DNA from: Ectopseudomonas guguanensis
GTDB taxonomy: Bacteria; Pseudomonadota; Gammaproteobacteria; Pseudomonadales; Pseudomonadaceae
Length of the DNA stretch: 64,000 bases
Direction: 5' to 3'
NCBI RefSeq assembly: GCF_900104265.1
Contig: NZ_FNJJ01000007.1
Coordinates: forward strand, 227,443-291,442
Below the pieces are notes generated by a model, which saw nothing but the letters and a program-made list of their open reading frames with translations, was not told where the DNA came from and searched no databases. Within the stretch, counting starts at the first letter, position 1, and each line of letters starts with the position of its first letter. Positions 45,542 through 53,396 of the stretch are shown piece by piece. The position numbers and the translations under genes were made by a program.

Positions 45542-46681
45542 ATGCAACGCAACCATTTCGACACCGAGCACAACCTGTTCCGCGATGCCTTCGCGGCGTT
45601 TCTGGACAAGGAGGTGGTGCCCCATCAGGAGGCCTGGGAGGAGGCCGGCGTGGTGGATCGCAGCGTGTGGCGCAAGGCTGGCGAGATGGGCTTTCTGCTG
45701 CCCTGGGCGGATGAGGAATACGGCGGTGCGGGGCTCAGGGATTTTCGCTACGAGCAGATCATGTGCGAGGAGCTGGCGCGGATCAACGAACCGGGTTTCA
45801 TGATCCCGCTGCACTCGGCGCTGTGCGGCCCCTATATTGCCGAGTACGGCAGCCCGGAGCAGAAGGCGCGCTGGCTGCCCGGCATCATCCGTGGCGAGAC
45901 CATCCTTGCCGTGGCCATGACCGAGCCGTCTGCCGGCTCCGACCTGGCCGGCATGCGCACCACTGCGCTGGACAAGGGCGACCACTGGCTGCTCAACGGT
46001 TCCAAGGTGTTCATCTCCAATGGTTACCTGGCCGATCTGGTGATAGTCGCGGCCAAGACCGATCCGGCCAACAAGCACGCCATGGGCCTGTTCCTGGTGG
46101 AGCGCGGCATGCCCGGTTTCGAGCGCGGCAGGAAACTGAAGAAACTCGGCATGCACAGCCAGGACACCGCCGAGCTGTTCTTCAATGACGTCAAGGTGCC
46201 CAAGGAAAACCTCTTGGGCGATGCCAAGGGCGGCTTCTTCTACCTCATGAACATGCTCGCCCAGGAGCGGCTGACCAACGCCTGTGGCGCGGTGGCCGGT
46301 GCCGAGGCGGCGCTGCAGACCACCATCGACTACGTCAGGGAGCGCCAGGCCTTCGGCCGCCCGGTGGCGCACTTTCAGAACACCCGTTTCAAGCTGGCCG
46401 AGATGCGCACGCAGATCGACGTGGCGCAGGTCTTCACCGACCGCTGCGTGCTGGACCACAACCAGAAGAAGCTCACCCCGGAAGTGGCCGCCGAGGCCAA
46501 GCTGTTCACCACCGAACTGCTCGGCAAGGTGGTCGACGAGGGGGTGCAACTGCACGGCGGCTGGGGCTACATGTGGGAGTACCCGATCTGCAAGATGTAC
46601 GCGAACGCGCGGATTCAGCGGATCTTCGCCGGCACTTCGGAGATCATGAAGGAGATCATCAGTCGCGGGATGAAGCTGTAA
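45542..46681 (+). CDS. Acyl-CoA dehydrogenase (long-chain/LCAD-like)
   Basis: 379 residues starting MQRNHFDTEHNLFRDAFAAFLDKEVVPHQ, with GGAGGA 9 bases upstream. The FAD/substrate motifs AVAMTEPSAGSDLAG and LNGSKVFISNGYLADLVIV are present. The usual medium-chain catalytic Glu before GTS near the C-terminus is replaced by Ala (IFAGTSEIMKEI). A Glu in AGAEAAL near 255 sits where LCAD and isovaleryl-CoA dehydrogenases carry their base, so this gene belongs to that type. It is likely the first step of beta-oxidation of an uncharacterised acyl-CoA. Confidence 0.9.
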   Translation: MQRNHFDTEHNLFRDAFAAFLDKEVVPHQEAWEEAGVVDRSVWRKAGEMGFLLPWADEEYGGAGLRDFRYEQIMCEELARINEPGFMIPLHSALCGPYIAEYGSPEQKARWLPGIIRGETILAVAMTEPSAGSDLAGMRTTALDKGDHWLLNGSKVFISNGYLADLVIVAAKTDPANKHAMGLFLVERGMPGFERGRKLKKLGMHSQDTAELFFNDVKVPKENLLGDAKGGFFYLMNMLAQERLTNACGAVAGAEAALQTTIDYVRERQAFGRPVAHFQNTRFKLAEMRTQIDVAQVFTDRCVLDHNQKKLTPEVAAEAKLFTTELLGKVVDEGVQLHGGWGYMWEYPICKMYANARIQRIFAGTSEIMKEIISRGMKL

Positions 46682-46775
46682 GAACCTGCAGCCCCGCGTT
46701 GAGTCAGGAGTAAGCCGGTAAGCGTCAGCCCGGAGCGCATCCGGGCGACCTCGAATAAGCCAATCTGGAGTCACC

Positions 46776-47957
46776 ATGTCCGGACCCTTGTCATCGCTGA
46801 AGATTCTCGATTTTTCCACCCTGCTGCCGGGGCCGTTCGCCTCGCTGCTGCTGGCCGACATGGGCGCCGAGGTGCTGCGTGTTGAGTCGCCCACGCGCAT
46901 GGACCTGGTGCGCGTGCTGCCGCCGCATGATGGCGGAACGTCCACCAGCCATGCCTATCTGAACCGCAACAAACGTAGCATCGCCCTGGACCTCAAACGC
47001 CCCGAGGCCGTGGAAGTGGTGAAGCAACTGGTGAGCGAGTACGACATCCTGCTCGAGCAGTTCCGCCCAGGTGTGATGGACAAGCTGGGCCTCGGCTACG
47101 AGGCGCTCAAGGCGATCAACCCGCGGCTGATCTACGTGTCGATCACCGGCTACGGCCAGAGCGGGCCTTATCGTGATCGCGCCGGGCATGACATCAACTA
47201 CCTGGCGTTGGCCGGCATCGCCAGCTACACCGGGCGTCGCGACAGCGGCCCGTTGCCGCTGGGCGTACAGCTGGCCGATCTGGCCGGTGGCTCGCTGCAT
47301 GGGGTGATCGGCCTGCTTGCAGCCGTTGTGCAGCGCCAGGTCAGCGGCGTGGGGCAGCAGGTCGATGTGAGCATGACCGACTGCGCCTTCAGCCTGCATG
47401 GCATGGCTGGGGCAGGTTATCTCGGCGGTGGGGTGGAGCCCGGCATGGAAAACCAGGCGCTCAATGGCGGCAGCTTCTATGACTACTACCGCACACGCGA
47501 TGGTCGCTGGTTTTCCGTCGGCAGCCTGGAGCCGCAGTTCATGCAGCAGTTCTGCGCCGCCATCGGCCGGCCCGAGCTGGCGGCGCGTGGCCTGTCGCAG
47601 AAGCCCGAGGATCAGCGTGCGCTCAAGCGCGAGATCGAGATCGAATTCGAGAAACGCGATTTCGCGCAGTGGTGCGAAGTCTTTGCTGGGCTGGATGCGT
47701 GCGCCGAGCCCATGCTGCCTTTGTCCGAAGCGGTACGCCATCCGCAGATCAGGGCGCGCGAGCTGGTCGTCGAGGTGCCGCGCGAAGGCTTGCCGGCCCA
47801 GGCGCAACTGGCCTGCCCGCTGAAGTTCTCCGAGGGTTTGCCGCCGCCCCGGCATGTGGGCGTGGCAGTTGGCGCGCATACCGAACAGGTGCTGGCCGAG
47901 CTGGGTTATGACGCTGAACGGATCGCGGCCTTGAGGGCTGCAAGGGCGTTGGGTTGA
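46776..47957 (+). CDS. CaiB/BaiF family CoA-transferase, alpha-methylacyl-CoA racemase-like
   Basis: 393 residues starting MSGPLSSLKILDFSTLLPGPFASLLLADMGAEVLRVE. Class III CoA-transferase motifs are present, including NRNKRSIALDLK and GYGQSGPYRDRAGHDINYLALAG, whose Asp is the catalytic position of AMACR. It most likely racemises 2-methylacyl-CoA thioesters, so that both isomers of branched fatty acids can enter beta-oxidation. This fits the acyl-CoA dehydrogenase 94 bp upstream, with which it probably forms an operon. Confidence 0.9.
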   Translation: MSGPLSSLKILDFSTLLPGPFASLLLADMGAEVLRVESPTRMDLVRVLPPHDGGTSTSHAYLNRNKRSIALDLKRPEAVEVVKQLVSEYDILLEQFRPGVMDKLGLGYEALKAINPRLIYVSITGYGQSGPYRDRAGHDINYLALAGIASYTGRRDSGPLPLGVQLADLAGGSLHGVIGLLAAVVQRQVSGVGQQVDVSMTDCAFSLHGMAGAGYLGGGVEPGMENQALNGGSFYDYYRTRDGRWFSVGSLEPQFMQQFCAAIGRPELAARGLSQKPEDQRALKREIEIEFEKRDFAQWCEVFAGLDACAEPMLPLSEAVRHPQIRARELVVEVPREGLPAQAQLACPLKFSEGLPPPRHVGVAVGAHTEQVLAELGYDAERIAALRAARALG

Positions 47958-47971
47958 ATCTGGCCCCTGTC

Positions 47972-48030
47972 GGTGCGCACAGCGCACCCTACGGGAGTTC
48001 GAGGCGGGCGTAGGGTGCGCTGTGCGCACC
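47972..48030. repeat. Perfect 21-nt inverted repeat after the CoA-transferase gene
   Basis: GGTGCGCACAGCGCACCCTAC at 47972-47992 is exactly inverted at 48010-48030, with a 17-base loop. Each arm is itself nearly palindromic. It is a REPIN-type repeat between convergent genes and may terminate both. Confidence 0.88.
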
Positions 48031-48053
48031 ACGGCGTTATGGCATGGTCCCCA

Positions 48054-48548
48054 TCACTCCTGGCGCTGCTGGCCGGTGAACTGCAGCGTCGCCTTGCAGC
48101 GTCTGCAGTAGTAGCGGCGCCCCTTGGCCACCAGCGCATGACGCTGAGCGGAGAAGGGAAACTCGCCATCCACGCAGCGGCAGCGATAGATGAAGCGGGC
48201 CACCTTGCGCCGTTCGACCTCGTAGCTGTGGCAACGATGCGGTGGCAGCTCGTAGACGCCGCGCATGATCAGCTGCCACTCCTCGCCATGCGGCTGGATG
48301 CGCGGGCCGAACAGCTGATGGGCGATCATGTGGGCCACTTCATGGGGCACCGTCTGGCGCAGGAAGTCCTCGTGGTTGTCGCGGTACAGCTGCAGGTTGA
48401 AGCGCAGCTTGTTCTCCGTGAGATGCGCGACCCCCGCCTTCTGCCCGCGCAACTTGAAGCTGATCTCGGGGCGGGTGAAGCGTTGCTTGAAGAAGGCTTC
48501 CGCCTGCTGATAGCAGGCTTCGACGCGGGCGTGGATCTGTTCGGGCAT
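48054..48548 (-). CDS. sprT: SprT-like zinc metalloprotease domain protein
   Basis: 164 residues from ATG 48548 (MPEQIHARVEACYQQAEAFFKQRFTRPEI). The zinc site is VPHEVAHMIAHQLFG (HExxH) near 72, and the C-terminus has a CxC..CxxC zinc-ribbon-like set (YRCRCVDG, YYCRRCKATLQF). This is the bacterial SprT family, distantly related to SPRTN. Its substrate is not established. Confidence 0.9.
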   Translation of the reverse strand: MPEQIHARVEACYQQAEAFFKQRFTRPEISFKLRGQKAGVAHLTENKLRFNLQLYRDNHEDFLRQTVPHEVAHMIAHQLFGPRIQPHGEEWQLIMRGVYELPPHRCHSYEVERRKVARFIYRCRCVDGEFPFSAQRHALVAKGRRYYCRRCKATLQFTGQQRQE

Positions 48549-48610
48549 GGACTGACGCAAGGGCGGGCTGAGGGCCGATTATGCCGCAAGCGGCCCGCCC
48601 TGCGCAGGCC

Positions 48611-49276
48611 TCACTCGTCTGTTGCTGGTGCCTGCATCCGCTCCTGTTGCGTACCGCGGCTCTGGTCCTGTTGCACCGTCCGCTGATAGTCGGGTTCCAG
48701 GGTGAGGGTCCAGAACAGGATGGCGCTGACCAGAATGGTCACCACCACCAGCAGACCGACGCCGATCATCGAGGAGGCGTAGAGAAAGCCCTGCTGGTTG
48801 TCGATGCGCATGAAGCGCGGCAGGCCGACATAGAACAGGTAGGAGGTATGCGCGCAGGCCGCCAGCAGAACCAGTATCGCCAGCCAGCGAGTGGGGTAGA
48901 GCCCGGCGATGCCGGCCAGAAAGAAGGGCGTGCAGGCATAGGCGATGAAACCGATGCACTGGTTGAAGGTGGGCCTGGCCTTGAATGTGCGTGACATGTA
49001 GCGCAGGAAGTAGCCCATGATGCCGACGCCGATCAGCGTCGCCACATAGATCAGCGCACTCAGTTGCAGCGCGCTGATCGCCTCCAGGCGAATGCGCTCC
49101 TGATCCACCAGGCTCCAGCCCATCCAATGGGTGCCGATGAACAGGCAGACCGCTGGCAACAGGCTGAACAGCAACAGGTAGGGCAGGTAATTGGCGCTGT
49201 TACGTTCCTCGTCCTGGCGAATTGCCGTCCAGGCGCGATCCGGGCGGGTGAGAAGGGTATAGAGGTTCGCATACAT
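48611..49276 (-). CDS. Yip1-domain inner membrane protein, paralogue A
   Basis: 221 residues from ATG 49276 (MYANLYTLLTRPDRAWTAIRQDEE), chosen to align with the neighbouring paralogue; a GTG at 49291 is possible. Five membrane segments and the Yip1 pattern (FSLLPAVCLFIGTHWMGW, FNQCIGFIAYACTPFFLAGIAGLYP) are present. The tail is polar and Gln-rich. Bacterial Yip1 proteins lack a defined function. It shares about one third of residues with the upstream gene and probably arose by tandem duplication. Confidence 0.85.
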   Translation of the reverse strand: MYANLYTLLTRPDRAWTAIRQDEERNSANYLPYLLLFSLLPAVCLFIGTHWMGWSLVDQERIRLEAISALQLSALIYVATLIGVGIMGYFLRYMSRTFKARPTFNQCIGFIAYACTPFFLAGIAGLYPTRWLAILVLLAACAHTSYLFYVGLPRFMRIDNQQGFLYASSMIGVGLLVVVTILVSAILFWTLTLEPDYQRTVQQDQSRGTQQERMQAPATDE

Positions 49277-49362
49277 GGTCTGTCCATCCACTGACTGCCT
49301 TTATAGGTGGGGCAGTCATCGCGGCGCAGGGTTCAACTCAAATTCCCGCCAATGCGACAGAC

Positions 49363-49388
49363 AAGAAAACGGCCGCCCGAAGGCGGCC
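49363..49388 (-). terminator. Intrinsic terminator of Yip1 paralogue B
   Basis: On the minus strand GGCCGCC-ttcg-GGCGGCC is followed by GTTTTCTT, between the two Yip1 genes. They are therefore likely separate transcripts. Confidence 0.78.
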
Positions 49389-49411
49389 TGTGGTTGCGAT
49401 GCCCAAGGCAA

Positions 49412-50011
49412 TCAGCTGGTATAGACCGGGCCGATCCCCATGCCCCAGAGGATCACCGAGCTGGCGATCATCGCCACCAGCACCACCAGACCCACCGCCA
49501 GCACCGAGCTGGAGAACATGAAACCCTCGTCTTCGGGAATGTTCATGAAGGTCGGTATGCCGACATAGAGCAGGTAGACGGTGTAGCAGATGGCGACCGT
49601 GCCTACGATCATGCCCAGCCACAGGTGCGGGTAGAGCGCTGCCAGACCGCCGATGAACAGCGGGGTAGCGGTATAGGCCGCGAACACGACGCACTGGGTG
49701 AAGGTCGGATTGGCGTCATAGGTACGTGCCATCCAGTGGATGAAGGCGCCCATCACGGCTACGCCAGCGAGCATCGCCAGGTAGGACATGATGGTCATCA
49801 CCATCGCACTGCCCTCGGTGAGCATGACCGGCGCTCGGTCGCCGATGGCCCAGCCAACCTGGGTGGTGCCGATATAGGCCGAGATGGCGGGGATCGCCGC
49901 GAGAATCAGTACGTGGGTCAGGTACATGTGGCTGATGGTTTCTTCCTCGCCACGAATTTCTTGCCATTCTTGGTCGGGATGGGTGAAGAGCCCCCAAACG
50001 TGGTGGATCAT
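49412..50011 (-). CDS. Yip1-domain inner membrane protein, paralogue B
   Basis: 199 residues from ATG 50011 (MIHHVWGLFTHPDQEWQEIRGEEE). The start is decided by AAAGGAGG 8 bases upstream; an in-frame GTG three codons earlier lies inside that site. Five membrane segments and FTQCVVFAAYTATPLFIGGLAALYPHLW align with paralogue A. Function is unknown. Confidence 0.88.
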   Translation of the reverse strand: MIHHVWGLFTHPDQEWQEIRGEEETISHMYLTHVLILAAIPAISAYIGTTQVGWAIGDRAPVMLTEGSAMVMTIMSYLAMLAGVAVMGAFIHWMARTYDANPTFTQCVVFAAYTATPLFIGGLAALYPHLWLGMIVGTVAICYTVYLLYVGIPTFMNIPEDEGFMFSSSVLAVGLVVLVAMIASSVILWGMGIGPVYTS

Positions 50012-50177
50012 GCCAGACACCTCCTTTTCTTATGACGGTCGCCCCCCAGCGAACGCCCGGGGCGCATGTACAGCGCCTCCGGGTGTCAGGCCAATTCGAT
50101 GCGACCTTATGTCGCAGTATAGGCAGGGCCTGGAGCCGCCGTGATGCCTGGCTTTAGAGCAAATCGCTCTCTCGGCG

Positions 50178-50771
50178 TCAGTGGTAATAGCGGCCGAGAA
50201 TTTCCATGGCCAGGTTGATCGACTGCAACCGCTCTGTGCTGCCGCCTCGGTCCGGATGATGCACGCTGACCATTTGTCGGTAGCGCTGCTTGATGCGCGG
50301 CAAGTCGAGGGCTTGCTCGTGGTGCAGCTCGAACAGCTCCAGCGCTGCCTGCTTTTCGTCGCCGCCCTGCATGCGCGTCCAGAAACTGGTCAGCAGGCGT
50401 TCCACGTCGCATTCATCGGTGTCCTGCAGCTGGCTCAGGTCCAGGTAGTAGTCGCGCAGCTCGTCGCGCTCGCTCAGCGCGCTACTGCCGTGCTGATAAG
50501 GCTGCAGACGAATGCACAGCGGGCTGATCTCGAGCAGGTACGTCTGCTCCTGCCAGAGTCGGTCGCGCAGGCGGTAGAGGGCGTTGAACAGCAGGAAATG
50601 GGTGCGAAACAGCACCAGCTTGTCGGTCAGTGGCAGGTTGGGCAGGTGGCCGCTGTGGCGGGACTTGAGCTGCTGGATCAGGGCGTATTCGGCCAGCCCG
50701 TCGGGGGCTGCCTGCAGTAGCTGCAGCACCTGGTCGGCTAGATCCTGGCTGGGGTCGAGGTCGTCGTTCAT
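50178..50771 (-). CDS. DnaJ-related protein with C-terminal J-domain
   Basis: 197 residues starting MNDDLDPSQDLADQVLQLLQAAPDGLAEYALIQQLKS. The N-terminal part is the DNAJ-related region (LPLTDKLVLFRTHFLLFNALYRLRDRL). The C-terminus is a J-domain with the HPD motif in MVSVHHPDRGGSTERLQSINLAMEIL. It presumably recruits a DnaK for an unknown client. It is divergent from ttcA. Confidence 0.88.
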   Translation of the reverse strand: MNDDLDPSQDLADQVLQLLQAAPDGLAEYALIQQLKSRHSGHLPNLPLTDKLVLFRTHFLLFNALYRLRDRLWQEQTYLLEISPLCIRLQPYQHGSSALSERDELRDYYLDLSQLQDTDECDVERLLTSFWTRMQGGDEKQAALELFELHHEQALDLPRIKQRYRQMVSVHHPDRGGSTERLQSINLAMEILGRYYH

Positions 50772-50872
50772 CGGCCGAGCCTAGCATTTAACCGTCGACG
50801 GGGTAGGGGCGCGGCACCTTTGTGCGTAAAATGTCGCGCTTTCGTTCCCACCCCCTCGGATTTCGACGCACC

Positions 50873-51697
50873 ATGGGCACCCTTTCGGTCAACCAGAACA
50901 AACTGCAGAAGCGCATTCGCCGCCTGGCCGGCGAAGCCATCACCGACTTCAACATGATCGAGGATGGCGACAAGGTGATGGTCTGCCTGTCCGGCGGCAA
51001 GGACAGCTACACCATGCTCGACGTGCTGCTGTACCTGCAGAAGGTGGCACCGATCAAGTTCGAGATCGTCGCGGTGAACATGGACCAGAAGCAGCCCGGT
51101 TTCCCCGAGCACGTGCTGCCGGCCTACCTCGAATCCATCGGTGTGCAGTACCACATCATCGAGAAGGACACCTACTCGGTGGTCAAGGAGAAGATCCCCG
51201 AGGGCAAGACCACCTGCTCTTTGTGCTCGCGTCTGCGTCGCGGCACGCTGTACACCTACGCCGACGAGATCGGCGCGACCAAGATGGCGCTGGGGCACCA
51301 CCGCGACGACATTCTGGAAACCTTCTTCCTCAACATGTTCTACGGCGGCACGCTCAAGGCCATGCCGCCCAAGCTGCTGTCCGACGACGGCCGCAACGTG
51401 GTGATCCGCCCGCTGGCCTATTGCGCCGAGGCCGATATCGAGGCCTACAGCCAGCTCAAGCAGTTCCCCATCATCCCGTGCAACCTCTGCGGCTCGCAGG
51501 AGAACCTGCAGCGCCAGGTGGTCAAGGAGATGCTGCAGGAGTGGGAGCGCAAGAGCCCGGGGCGCGTCGAGATCATGTTCCGCGCCCTGCAGAACGTGCA
51601 CCCCTCGCAACTGGCCGACCGCAACCTGTTCGACTTCAGGAGCCTGAAGATCGACGACAGCGCCACACCGCGCTTTCTCGATGTGATGAGCCTGTAA
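50873..51697 (+). CDS. ttcA: tRNA 2-thiocytidine(32) biosynthesis protein TtcA
   Basis: 274 residues from ATG 50873 ([29 protein letters not shown]). The PP-loop [17 protein letters not shown] and the cysteine pair [12 protein letters not shown], plus IPCNLCGSQ, provide ATP- and Fe-S-cluster-binding sites. It thiolates cytidine 32 in several tRNAs. The length matches the family. A REPIN-type repeat starts 4 bp after its stop. Confidence 0.95.
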   Translation: MGTLSVNQNKLQKRIRRLAGEAITDFNMIEDGDKVMVCLSGGKDSYTMLDVLLYLQKVAPIKFEIVAVNMDQKQPGFPEHVLPAYLESIGVQYHIIEKDTYSVVKEKIPEGKTTCSLCSRLRRGTLYTYADEIGATKMALGHHRDDILETFFLNMFYGGTLKAMPPKLLSDDGRNVVIRPLAYCAEADIEAYSQLKQFPIIPCNLCGSQENLQRQVVKEMLQEWERKSPGRVEIMFRALQNVHPSQLADRNLFDFRSLKIDDSATPRFLDVMSL

Positions 51698-51700
51698 GGC

Positions 51701-51760
51701 ATCGCGGCTGAAGCCGCTCCCACGGTTCGTCTCGCTTGTGGGAGGGGCTTTAGCCGCGAC
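51701..51760. repeat. REPIN-type inverted repeat after ttcA
   Basis: Arms at 51701-51723 and 51738-51760 (core GCGGCTGAAGCCGCTCCCAC) are inverted copies with four mismatches. This is a common Pseudomonas repeat type. Confidence 0.85.
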
Positions 51761-51816
51761 GCTTGCCAGGCCGCAAAGGCCTGGAGTATGGTTCGGCCAT
51801 CGCTTTGGAGAATTCC

Positions 51817-51948
51817 ATGTCCGCCAGCCTCAACCTCCTGTCCTCGCTGCAAGTCGGTGCCTCGCGCGCCGCGCTGGCTCGTGCGCAGATGGCCGTGGCT
51901 GCGGCGTACCACTTCTTTGGGTATTGGTTTAGCCACAGGCGCGCCTGA
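51817..51948 (+). CDS. Aromatic-rich leader peptide of the DAHP synthase gene (attenuator candidate)
   Basis: 43 codons from ATG 51817, with GGAG 6 bases upstream, ending at TGA 51946. The peptide is Ala/Leu/Ser-rich until residue 30. Residues 31-38 then read YHFFGYWF, six aromatic amino acids in eight codons (Tyr 31, Phe 33, Phe 34, Tyr 36, Trp 37, Phe 38). A strong intrinsic terminator starts 53 bp after the stop, before the DAHP synthase gene. This is the classical design of a ribosome-mediated attenuator sensing charged tRNA. Bases 51924-51930, in the Tyr36-Phe38 codons, can pair with 51969-51975 (UUGGUUU/AAACCAG), a possible pause hairpin. I could not find a convincing antiterminator. 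Confidence 0.8.
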   Translation: MSASLNLLSSLQVGASRAALARAQMAVAAAYHFFGYWFSHRRA

Positions 51949-52000
51949 TACCCCACAGGCGGCCTGAGAAACCAGGGTCGCCACCAGAGACGTTTTCCAG

Positions 52001-52040
52001 AAAACCCCCGGTCGGCAACCCGACCGGGGGTTTTGTTTTT
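52001..52040 (+). terminator. Strong intrinsic terminator in the leader of the DAHP synthase gene
   Basis: CCCCCGGTCGG (52005-52015) and CCGACCGGGGG (52020-52030) form a perfect 11-bp stem with a CAAC loop, followed by TTTTGTTTTT. It separates the first leader ORF from the second leader ORF and the structural gene, as an attenuator would. Confidence 0.93.
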
Positions 52041-52075
52041 CCGGCCGAAAACGGCCACAGATCGAGGACTCACAG

Positions 52076-52165
52076 ATGAACCGTTATTACCGCAACTACC
52101 GCTACGACTGGCGATTTAGCAACGTCACCACCGCCCTGACGCCTTTGCAACGAACACTCAGTTAG
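52076..52165 (+). CDS. Second leader ORF, Tyr/Arg-rich, between the terminator and the DAHP synthase
   Basis: 29 codons from ATG 52076, with GAGGA 7 bases upstream and stop TAG at 52163. The first 14 residues are MNRYYRNYRYDWRF: four Tyr, one Trp and one Phe. It is preceded by a small hairpin (GGCCG-aaaa-CGGCC, 52043-52056). The hairpin GCGCCG-ctg-CGGCGC (52166-52180) begins the base after its stop, only 30 bp before the DAHP synthase start. The layout suggests a second, probably translational, control level by aromatic aminoacyl-tRNA. I do not recognise a family; it could also be a small basic protein. Confidence 0.65.
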   Translation: MNRYYRNYRYDWRFSNVTTALTPLQRTLS

Positions 52166-52209
52166 CGCCGCTGCGGCGCAGGCCGCACCGGTCAAGGAAC
52201 CGCCAGATC

Positions 52210-53274
52210 ATGAATGCATCCGTCTCCGCTCAACTCGCTTGCCCCGTCACCACCATCGCCCGCCGCAGCGCCCAGCCGCTGCCCAGTCCCGCCGTATTGC
52301 GCCAGCGCTTACCGCTATCCGCCGCACTTGCCAAACGTATCGCCGCCGACCGTGAGGCCATCCGCGCCGTGCTCGATGGCCGTGATTCGCGCCTGTTGGT
52401 GGTGGTCGGCCCCTGTTCCCTGCATGACCGCAGCAGCGCCCTCGAATATGCCGAGCGCCTCGCCGAGCTGGCCCCGCAGGTCGACGACCAGCTGCTGCTG
52501 GTGATGCGCGCCTACGTGGAGAAACCGCGCACCACCGTGGGCTGGAAGGGGCTGCTGTACGACCCGCATCTGGATGGCAGCGGCGACATGGCCGAAGGCC
52601 TGCGCCTGTCGCGCCAGCTGATGCTGGAAATTCTCGAGCGCGGCCTGCCGCTGGCCAGCGAGCTGCTGCAGCCGATGGCCGCCGGTTACTTCGATGATCT
52701 GCTCGGCTGGGCGGCAATTGGCGCACGCACCAGCGAGTCGCAGGTGCACCGCGAGATGGTCAGCGGCCTGGATCTGCCGGTGGGCTTCAAGAATGGCACC
52801 GACGGCAGCATCGGCATCGCCTGCGATGCCATGCGTTCGGCAGCGCACCCGCACCAGCATTTCGGCATCGACGATCTTGGCCACCCGGCGCTGCTGCATA
52901 CCGCCGGCAACCCGGACACCCATCTGGTGCTGCGCGGCGGTCATGGCGCGCCGAACCATGATGCCGCCAGCGTCGCCGCCGCGCGCCAGGCGCTCGAGCG
53001 CCAGGGTATCGCGCCGCGGATCATGGTCGACTGCAGCCATGCCAACAGCGGCAAGGACCCGCTGCGCCAGCCCGCGGTGCTGGACAGCGTGATCGACCAG
53101 CGCCTGGCCGGCGACAGCAGCCTGCGCGGGGTGATGCTGGAGAGCCACCTGTTCGATGGTTGCCAGGCGCTGTCCGGCGAGCTGCGCTATGGCGTGTCGA
53201 TCACCGACGGCTGCCTGGGCTGGAGCGGCACCGAGGCGGCGCTGCGCCAGGCCGCCGAGCGGTTGCGCGAGTAG
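52210..53274 (+). CDS. aroF: 3-deoxy-D-arabino-heptulosonate 7-phosphate (DAHP) synthase, class I
   Basis: 354 residues starting MNASVSAQLACPVTTIARRSAQPLP, with AAGGAACC upstream. Class I motifs are VVGPCSLHD, VMRAYVEKPRTTVGWKG, IGARTSESQVHREM, VGFKNGTDGS, LRGGHGAPNHD and IMVDCSHANSGKD, which hold the PEP, erythrose 4-phosphate and metal contacts. It catalyses the first step of the shikimate pathway. The feedback type (Tyr, Phe or Trp) cannot be read securely. The upstream leader with two aromatic-rich ORFs and a terminator implies control by aromatic amino acid supply. The symbol aroF is generic. The stop codon lies inside a REPIN arm. Confidence 0.93.
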   Translation: MNASVSAQLACPVTTIARRSAQPLPSPAVLRQRLPLSAALAKRIAADREAIRAVLDGRDSRLLVVVGPCSLHDRSSALEYAERLAELAPQVDDQLLLVMRAYVEKPRTTVGWKGLLYDPHLDGSGDMAEGLRLSRQLMLEILERGLPLASELLQPMAAGYFDDLLGWAAIGARTSESQVHREMVSGLDLPVGFKNGTDGSIGIACDAMRSAAHPHQHFGIDDLGHPALLHTAGNPDTHLVLRGGHGAPNHDAASVAAARQALERQGIAPRIMVDCSHANSGKDPLRQPAVLDSVIDQRLAGDSSLRGVMLESHLFDGCQALSGELRYGVSITDGCLGWSGTEAALRQAAERLRE

Positions 53275-53323
53275 GGCGGGTGCAACCCGCCGGTTCGCGA
53301 TTGGCGGGTTTCACCCGCCCTAC
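53271..53323. repeat. REPIN-type inverted repeat overlapping the aroF stop
   Basis: Arms at 53271-53291 and 53303-53323 (GTAGGGCGGGTGCAACCCGCC type) are inverted copies with one mismatch. The TAG stop codon (53272-53274) of the DAHP synthase is part of the left arm. Confidence 0.88.
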
Positions 53324-53396
53324 GGTTTTACAGGGCTTGCGGTGCTCGGCTTACTGGATGCAGGCTTCGTCATCCGATTCATGAAGGATTCGATTC

